The notes under the pieces were generated by a model, which had not been told where the DNA came from, did not search any database, and saw only the letters and a program-made list of their open reading frames with translations. A program made the position numbers and the translations under genes. 64,000 nucleotides of DNA from Prunus persica (taxonomy: Eukaryota > Streptophyta > Magnoliopsida > Rosales > Rosaceae), in NCBI RefSeq assembly GCF_000346465.2, contig NC_034016.1, positions 9,314,027 through 9,378,026 on the forward strand. The letters run 5' to 3'. Of this stretch, positions 57,890 to 64,000 are shown piece by piece. Each line of letters begins with the position of its first letter. Position 1 is the stretch's first letter.

Positions 57890-59060
57890 ACACTTGATAT
57901 TTATGTATAATGTACAAATTTTCTCTATAATATGTAATGTAAAAATTTGTTGAGGTTTTCTTAAATTAAAAAAAAAACAAACATACAAATTGCGTAACCA
58001 ACGTGTAATACTTTTCCAACGACGTAATAAAGTCAAAAGCCGTCGTTTTTTGTTGTTTCGTTTTAACCAAATCCGACGTAAAAGGATATTTAGACGACGT
58101 TCTTTGAACAATTGAGTCGTTTATGGTTTACAACGTCTTCAATTTCTTAAGGGTTCAGGGTAGTACTTTGTAACGACAGCGGTTAAGTCGTGGAATATAT
58201 ATTTTACGTCGGATAGTTAAATATCCGCCATGGTTTCTCATTTAAACGACGTCATTTTAGCAACTTAGTCGTCTATTACAATTTACAACGTCTAAAATTT
58301 ATTAACACCGACGTGGTTTGTTGTTGTGATAAGAATATTTTATTATTTTTATATCAAAATATTCAAAATAAATCTAAAATAAATCAAAAAAATGCAAAGT
58401 CAACTCCTATGAAGTCATTGATATATTTTCTTCCCCCTAAACCTTGAAAAAATTCATTTTGAATAACAAAAATTTAAAATGACCATCCAAAACAAAATTG
58501 TTTTGATGAGTCATAAAATCACTTCTAGTTTTATGGTTTAGGGTTTAGAGTCTAGGGTTTAGAGATTAGGGTTGTTATTTATTGGGGTTTATTTTTAAAG
58601 TATAATTTTTGGGTAGTATAGGGTATATATTAGGCTGTAAAACCATAAACCCTTTTATAAACTTAATTTTTAAAATTATATAATTTAGTTTTAAGGGTTT
58701 AGGGTATTAATTGTTAACGACGGTGGTTGAGTCGTGGAATACATATGTTACGTCGTGCAGTAAAATATCCGACATGGTTTCCACTTTAAACGACGTCATT
58801 TTAATATGTAAATCGTCTATTATAATTTACAACGTTTTCAATTTCTTAACTTCGACGTGGTTTTTCAGTCGTCTTTATATCAAAATATTCAAAATAAATT
58901 TAAAATTAATCCGAAAAATGAACGTCAAAATAAACGGCGTTACGTTCAGTGTTTTCGTCGTGGAATATTACATTTACGTCGGTTCTTGTAGAACTTTCGC
59001 CATGGTTTTTCTTTCGACGTTTTAAAGAGCGCGCGCTCTAAAAATTTTCGCGCGCCCTAA
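57890..59060. repeat. Motif-rich spacer between the two CACTA-B genes
   Basis: No gene. ACGACGT, CGTCGT and ACGTCGG motifs in both orientations. Two related blocks: GTCGTGGAATA(T/C)ATAT with AAACGACGTCATTTTA occurs at about 58190-58260 and again at 58735-58800, a duplication of roughly 540 bp. It includes the degenerate telomere-type stretch at 58535-58572. Equivalent to 9172-11160 of CACTA-A. Confidence 0.75.
58535..58572 (+). repeat. Degenerate telomere-type repeats in CACTA-B
   Basis: GTTTAGGGTTTAGAGTCTAG then GGTTTAGAGATTAGGG, derived from TTTAGGG units. Same relative place as the three exact units in CACTA-A (10872-10892). Confidence 0.7.
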
Positions 59061-59212
59061 ATTTTTTTATATTTGGCTCTTATTCTTATACTTCTAACCC
59101 TGAACCCTAAAATTTTCAGATTTCGCGCAACATAACATTCGCTCTCTCACTTTTGCTCTAATTAAAAGTTGCACTCTCCAGGCTCCGTCGAATCTGTGAG
59201 CTCGTCCAACCT
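59060..59212 (+). promoter_or_regulatory. Promoter and leader exon of TNP2
   Basis: A TTTTTTATATTTGG box at about 59063-59076, then a leader with TTCGCTCTCTCAC and CCGTCGAATCTGTGAG, ending at a donor CAACCT|GTAAGTAC (GT at 59213). The leader intron then runs to AATAG (60101-60105), just before the ATG at 60121. CACTA-A has a similar leader with GTAAGTAC near 11309. Confidence 0.55.
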
Positions 59213-59265
59213 GTAAGTACAAACCCTATCTTCCCCTTGTAAATTCATTGAATGATATTAGGTTG

Positions 59266-59773
59266 TTTTGTTAAAGGGTTTTAGGTATATGTTTTGTGAT
59301 CTGTTAATAATGTGCTTATAGGTATGGGTTCATGGATTTTCTCTTTAATGGGTTCATGGATTTTCTGTTTAATGGGTTCATGGATTACATTATCTGTTAT
59401 GTTGAATTGGGAATGGTTTTAATTTTGTCGGATCTTTTAATCACCCTATGTTATGTTGAATTGGGAATGGATTTATTGTTTTCATGCTTGGTTTCATGTA
59501 TATGTTGGTTTCTTGCTTGTTTTGTTAAAGGGTTTTAGGTATATGCTTTGCGATCTGTTAATAATGTGCTTATAGGTATGGGTTCATGGATTTTCTGTTT
59601 AATGGGTTCATGGATTTTATGTTTAATGGGTTCATGGATTACATTATCTGTTATGTTGAATTGGGAATGGTTTTAATTTTGTCGGATCTTTTAATCACCC
59701 TATGTTATGTTGAATTGGGAATGGATTTATTGTTTTCATGCTTGGTTTCATGTATATGTTGGTTTCTTGCTTG
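59266..59773 (+). repeat. Tandem duplication, 254-bp unit, in the TNP2 leader intron
   Basis: Unit 1 at 59266-59519 and unit 2 at 59520-59773, nearly identical, both starting TTTTGTTAAAGGGTTTTAGG. Inside each, ATGGGTTCATGGATTxxxTxT is itself repeated about three times. The low divergence points to a recent duplication. Confidence 0.9.
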
Positions 59774-59863
59774 GTTTCATATATATGTTGTGTTCTTAAT
59801 GGTTTTGGGTTCTTGAAAATAAACTGAGACACGACGCCTTTTTAGGCATACGACGACGATTAC

Positions 59864-59929
59864 ACGACGGTTTATGAAAAAACCGTCGTTGTATTACTTA
59901 TACACGACGGTTTTTTCATAAACCGTCGT
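59864..59929. repeat. Twin palindromes in opposite orientation
   Basis: Two 26-bp hairpins, 59864-59889 and 59904-59929, each with 10-bp arms ACGACGGTTT/AAACCGTCGT. The second is the exact reverse complement of the first, yet both are followed by the same direct sequence TGTATTACTTAT. The loop ATGAAA has flipped to TTTCAT. Confidence 0.92.
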
Positions 59930-60120
59930 TTGTATTACTTATATTAGACGACGTCTGTTGAAAATCCGTCGTCTATATATGCCAAATACGTCTGTTTTTG
60001 TTTAAAACCCGTCGTCTCTGTTGTGTATTACTTGCTATTAGATCTTTGTATAATCTGCTATAGTGATGGTCATTGCCTGTATTTTCACTTTATTATAGAT
60101 AATAGGTTATAGTGTCGGAG

Positions 60121-63100
60121 ATGGATAAGTCATGGATGCACTCGGATAGAAGATCGAAGGCATATGAGTTTGGGGTGGAAGCATTTTTGAACTTTGCTGT
60201 AGAAAATCTTCTAACTACAACACATATCCGTTGTCCATGTGTTAAATGTGTTAATTTGAAGTTGTTTGGGGTTGGAATTATAAGGGATCACTTATACCTT
60301 AATGGAATTGACCAAAGCTATAAGAATTGGACATTTCACGGAGAACCTTGGGAAGCAACTACTAATGCTAGTAGAAATGTTGAAGAAGATGATGGCCATA
60401 GTAGGTACAGTTTTGTGTCTGAAGAAATTGATATGGATGATAATGATTTTGGTGATTTTGGTTCCGATCCGTATGAGTTTGCCAATGTGATTGGGGATGG
60501 AGATCAACCAGTGTACCCTGGTTGTAGAAAGTACACGAAGTTATCGGCATTAGTGAAGTTGTATAATTTGAAGGCAAAACATGGGATGAGTGATGTCTGT
60601 TTTACAGAATTATTGATACTTCAAGGCGATTTGCTTCCAGAAGGAAATACAATACCCACCTCTATGTATGAGGCTAAAAAGACTTTGTGTGCATTGGGGC
60701 TGAGTTATGAGAAAATGCACGCATGCCCCAATGATTGCATCTTGTATAGGAAGGAGTATGAGGATTCAACTAATTGTCCTACTTGTGGTATCTCAAGGTG
60801 GAAGGAAGGCAAAGATTCAATCTTGAAAGAGGATGTGCCAGCGAAGGTGGTGTGGTATTTTCCTCCAATTCCAAGGTTTAAAAGGATGTTTCAATCACAT
60901 GAGACAGCTAAGAGTTTGACTTGGCATGCTGCTAGAAAATCAATTGACGGTCAGATGTCTCATCCGGCGGATTCCCCGTCTTGGAAACTTCTTGATGATA
61001 AATGGCCTGAGTTTGGTAATGAGCCGAGAAACTTGAGATTGGCTCTTTCATCTGATGGATTCAATCCCCACAGTTCTCTAAGTAGCAGATATAGTTGTTG
61101 GCCGGTTATCTTAGTTACATATAATCTCCCTCCATGGCTGTGCATGAAACGAAAGTTCATGATGTTAATCTTATTGATTTCCGGTCCTAAACAACCCGGA
61201 AATGATATAGACGTCTACTTGGAGCCTTTGATTGATGATTTAAAATCTTTGTGGGATGGGATTAGAGGAGTGTATGATGCACATAATGGAGAATACTTTA
61301 CACTCAGAGCTGCATTAATGTGGACAATTAATGATTTCCCCGCCTATGGAAACTTATCTGGTTGTGTTGTTAAAGGATATAAAGCTTGTCCAATATGCGG
61401 CGATGATACACCTAGTCACAGGTTGAAAAATGGCCACAAAATTTGTTACATTGGGCATAGAAAATGGTTACCAATCAATCATCCATATAGGAGGCAACGT
61501 GCAGCTTTTAATGGGAAACCTGAATATGACATACCTCCAGAGCCATTAACCGGAGAAGAAGTGCTGCATATGGTTGAAAATGGTGACAGAGTTTGTTGGA
61601 AGAAGAAATCAATATTCTTTGATCTCGAGTATTGGAAATACCTTCCTGTGAGGCATGCCCTAGATGTTATGCACATTGAGAAGAATGTTTGCGATAGTAT
61701 CATTGGTACATTGCTGGAGATCCCTGGAAAAAATAAAGATGGGATTGCTGCTCGATTAGATTTATTGAACATGGGGGTCAAAACTGATTTGCAACCCGAG
61801 TATGGAGAAAGACGTACTCGTTTGCCTCCTAGGCCTTGGAATTTGTCAAGAGCAGAGAAGAGAGAGGTTTGCAATTCTTTCTATGGTATGAAGGTCCTTG
61901 AAGGTTATTCTTCAAATATTAAAAATCTTGTATCTTTACAAGATTCAAGACTTCTTGGCCTTAAATCACATGATTGTCATACCTTAATGCAACAATTGCT
62001 CCCTGTGGCAATTCGTTCTGTTTTGGAGAAGCCTGCAAGGTATGCAATAACTCGTTTGTGCTTCTTCTTCAATGCTATATGTGCAAAGACTGTTGATGTT
62101 TCCAAGCTAGATAAGTTGGAAGAAGATGTAGTAGTTACTCTGTGTTTGCTTGAGAAGTACTTTCCCCCTTCATTCTTTGATATCATGGTTCATCTAGTAG
62201 TACATCTTGTCAGAGAAGTTCGTCTATGTGGGCCAGTATATTTTAGGTGGATGTATCCGTTTGAAAGATATATGAAAGTGCTGAAGAGGTATGTTCAGAA
62301 TCGTACTCGTCCCGAAGGTTGCATTGCTGAGCGGTATATAGCTGAAGAAGCGGTAGAGTTTTGTACTCAGCATTTATCTGATGTTAGTACAGTTGGAGTG
62401 CCTTCAAGCCAAAAGATGGGACTTTCAAAGCCATTATCAGGTTGCACAGTGAGCGTAGTTGATCAGGACCTGTTGAATCAAGCACATCTATATGTCTTGG
62501 AGAATACGGAGGAAGTCCTACCTTATATCGAGTACGTATGAGTTTTATTCTTTAACTTATTGATTTTAAATTATTTCTTATGTTTATCTTCTATATTTGG
62601 GACCGTAATGCTTGAATTTTTCGTGTCATGTAGGCAACATATGATCCACATCAAGACTGCTTATCCAAAATTTAGAAAGAGAACAAAGTGGCTGCAGGAT
62701 AAGCACAATAGCACTTTCATTCAATGGCTACGCTTCAAGGTATATGTTGTTGAATAACATATTTCTCTTTTAATTTTCTTCTTATTTCTATGTTAGATTG
62801 AATTAAGATATATGATTAATTTGCAGGTTCAAAGTGAACTTGAGGAAGACAATCATGGCGTATCAGAAAATTTAAGGTGGCTAGCAGCTGGTCCAAACAT
62901 GGCAGTGCCATTATATAGGAGCTATCTTATTAAAGGTATTAAATTCAATATCAAGGCACAAGATGATGTGCGGAGAACTCAAAATAGTGGAGTTTATTTA
63001 CTTGCACATACCATGCAAGTTGCTAGTGCCAAGGATAAAAACTCAATTCTCTCAAATATGGGTTTCTATGGTGTCATTCAAGAAATTTGGGACCTTGACT

Positions 63101-63471
63101 ACCAAAAGTTTACAATCCCAGTCTTTAGGTGTGATTGGATAGATAGTTCTGGTCTTGTAGTCGACGAACTTGGATTTACCCTTGTAGATTTGAGTAAAAT
63201 TGGACATAGGAATGACCAATTTGTTTTGGCTTCTCAAGTCAAACAAATATTTTTTGTTGACGACCCGATGCATCGTGGTTGGTCGGTAGTGTTATCAATG
63301 CCTAATAGAGAATATAATGATGTTATTGGTGATGAAGTCTTAGGTGATGTGATAATTGAGTGTGAGCCATTTACAAGAGGGATGCCAAATGTTGACACAT
63401 TTGATGAAGTGGTGGGTGAGTTAGGCGGTCAAAATATTCGAGATGGGTGTGAAGATATATGGATTGAATGA
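60121..63471 (+). CDS. TNP2: TNP2 transposase of CACTA-B
   Basis: The transposase that cuts and moves CACTA elements, acting in the nucleus on the terminal repeats. Exons 60121-62531, 62634-62739 and 62827-63471 (TGA 63469) give 1053 residues with no stop, and the GT-AG phases (2, 0) fit. Domains: Transpos_assoc PF13963 (about 3-80, WMHSDRRSKAYEFGV, CPCVKCVN); transposase_21 PF02992 (about 230-440, LALSSDGFNPHSS, WPVILVTYNLPPWLCMK, PGNDIDVYLEPLIDDLK, WTINDFPAYGNLSG, CPICGDDT); DUF4218 PF13960 (about 620-740, HLVREVRLCGPVYFRWMYPF, ERYMKVLKRYV); DUF4216 PF13952 (about 925-1000, PVFRCDWIDS, DPMHRGWSVVL). ATG at 60121 was chosen because MDKSW is the usual family start. The first donor is GA|GTACGT at 62532; using the next GT (62536) would put a stop in exon 2. 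Confidence 0.93.
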
Positions 63472-64000
63472 TGCTTATGTAATTGGCAGTGTATGACATT
63501 AATTTTGTAATATATTGTAATGTGATTTCTTCACTTTCTACGTTCAAATAAAACACGACGTTATTGTGAACCAGTTATTCAGCATATTTACCGACGTCTT
63601 AAAGCAACGTAACAATGAAGAACCACGACGCTATTGTGAAGCAATTATTCAGGATATCACGTCGGGGAAGGATTAAGAACCGCCATGTAATTCAAAATAA
63701 CACGACTCCAATCCCATAATACCGACGTCTAAAAAACGAGATATATAATCTGAACGTTAAAAAATACGACGTCATCATACATTTTCCACGTCCGCAAGTT
63801 CTTTTATAAACGAAGAGGAACGAAATGAATTCCGGCGGTAATTCATTATAACCGCCGTCTAATATCAATTAAACGACGTTATTTGTAATACGGCTCTCTC
63901 ATCGCATTTCAACGTCAACTATATAAATACATATGTCGTAAATAATGACACTGACAACTATTTAAACGTCATCTTTTTTAGAAAAATCGAAGTGGAAAAT
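63472..64000. repeat. Right motif-rich region of CACTA-B, start
   Basis: After the transposase stop, ACGACG, ACGTCGG and CCGCCGT motifs resume from about 63555 to the window end. AACCACGACGCTATTGTGAA (63620-63639) repeats an earlier ACACGACGTTATTGTGAA (63553-63570), a short tandem relation. The right terminal repeat is not reached. Confidence 0.8.

Larger units (their letters stand above)
52218..64000 (+). mobile_element. CACTA-B: near-intact CACTA element, right end outside window
   Basis: The left end CACTACTACAAAAAGTG at 52218 is the canonical CACTA terminal inverted repeat; the preceding AAC would be the 3-bp target duplication. Inside, left to right: a motif-rich end region with a captured RPN6 fragment, a Tnp1-like/Ulp1 gene (55177-57889, with an 848-N gap), a motif-rich spacer, the TNP2 transposase gene (60121-63471), and again a motif-rich right region to the window end. 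At more than 11.7 kb and with an open transposase, it is a candidate autonomous element. It is inserted in an intron of the nitronate monooxygenase gene, opposite in direction. Confidence 0.92.

Noticed and set aside
59332..59816. Two similar ORFs of 68 and 76 codons
   Set aside because: They are the two units of the 254-bp tandem duplication, in an intron; similarity comes from DNA duplication, not protein conservation.

Overview
This is nuclear DNA of a flowering plant, almost entirely transposable elements with a few host-gene fragments. Evidence for a plant: nested plant-type LTR retrotransposons (Tekay-like chromovirus, Tat-lineage, Copia), CACTA (En/Spm) DNA transposons, TTTAGGG telomere-type repeats, a tRNA-derived SINE, GT-AG introns, and fragments of plant-like nitronate monooxygenase, QTRT2 and RPN6 genes. 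A woody eudicot, perhaps Rosaceae, is my guess from general resemblance of the elements; it is not proven here. No bacterial features, rRNA or tRNA genes were seen. One assembly gap (848 N) lies at 56452-57299.

Layout. (1) 1-~11903: decayed CACTA element (CACTA-A, + strand, left end outside the window) with a broken Tnp1-like/Ulp1 gene and no transposase. Two solo Tekay-type LTRs sit in it, at 521-3133 (+) and 6257-8804 (-). (2) ~12479-18545 and 18546-23064: two truncated Tat-lineage Ty3/gypsy elements on the - strand, joined gag-to-RNase H. (3) 23065-31821: a Tekay-like Ty3/gypsy element (+) that cut into the LTR of the second Tat element; its 3' LTR is truncated. (4) 32798-41655: a third Tat element (+) with an internal deletion, an antisense extra ORF and an array of hairpins. 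(5) 41656-44954: repeat-rich TE debris. (6) 44971-45255: two C-terminal exons of a QTRT2-like gene (decayed). (7) 45397-48965: a very young Copia element with identical 177-bp LTRs but an internal pol deletion. (8) 48966-50673: intergenic DNA with a SINE and a possible small secreted-peptide ORF. (9) 50674-52195: four 3' exons of a nitronate monooxygenase gene (- strand). (10) 52218-end: a second, well-preserved CACTA element (CACTA-B) inserted in an intron of that gene, 22 bp from the splice acceptor.

How the parts work together. CACTA-B carries two genes in the same direction: a Tnp1-like (Transposase_24) gene continuing into a Ulp1/C48 cysteine protease, and a three-exon TNP2 transposase of 1053 codons without a stop. 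All of its non-coding DNA, introns included, is studded with ACGACGG/CCGTCGT-type motifs, the likely binding sites of its own proteins. It also holds a decayed fragment of the proteasome subunit gene RPN6, apparently captured from the host. CACTA-A is an older relative that preserves the exons lost in the CACTA-B gap.
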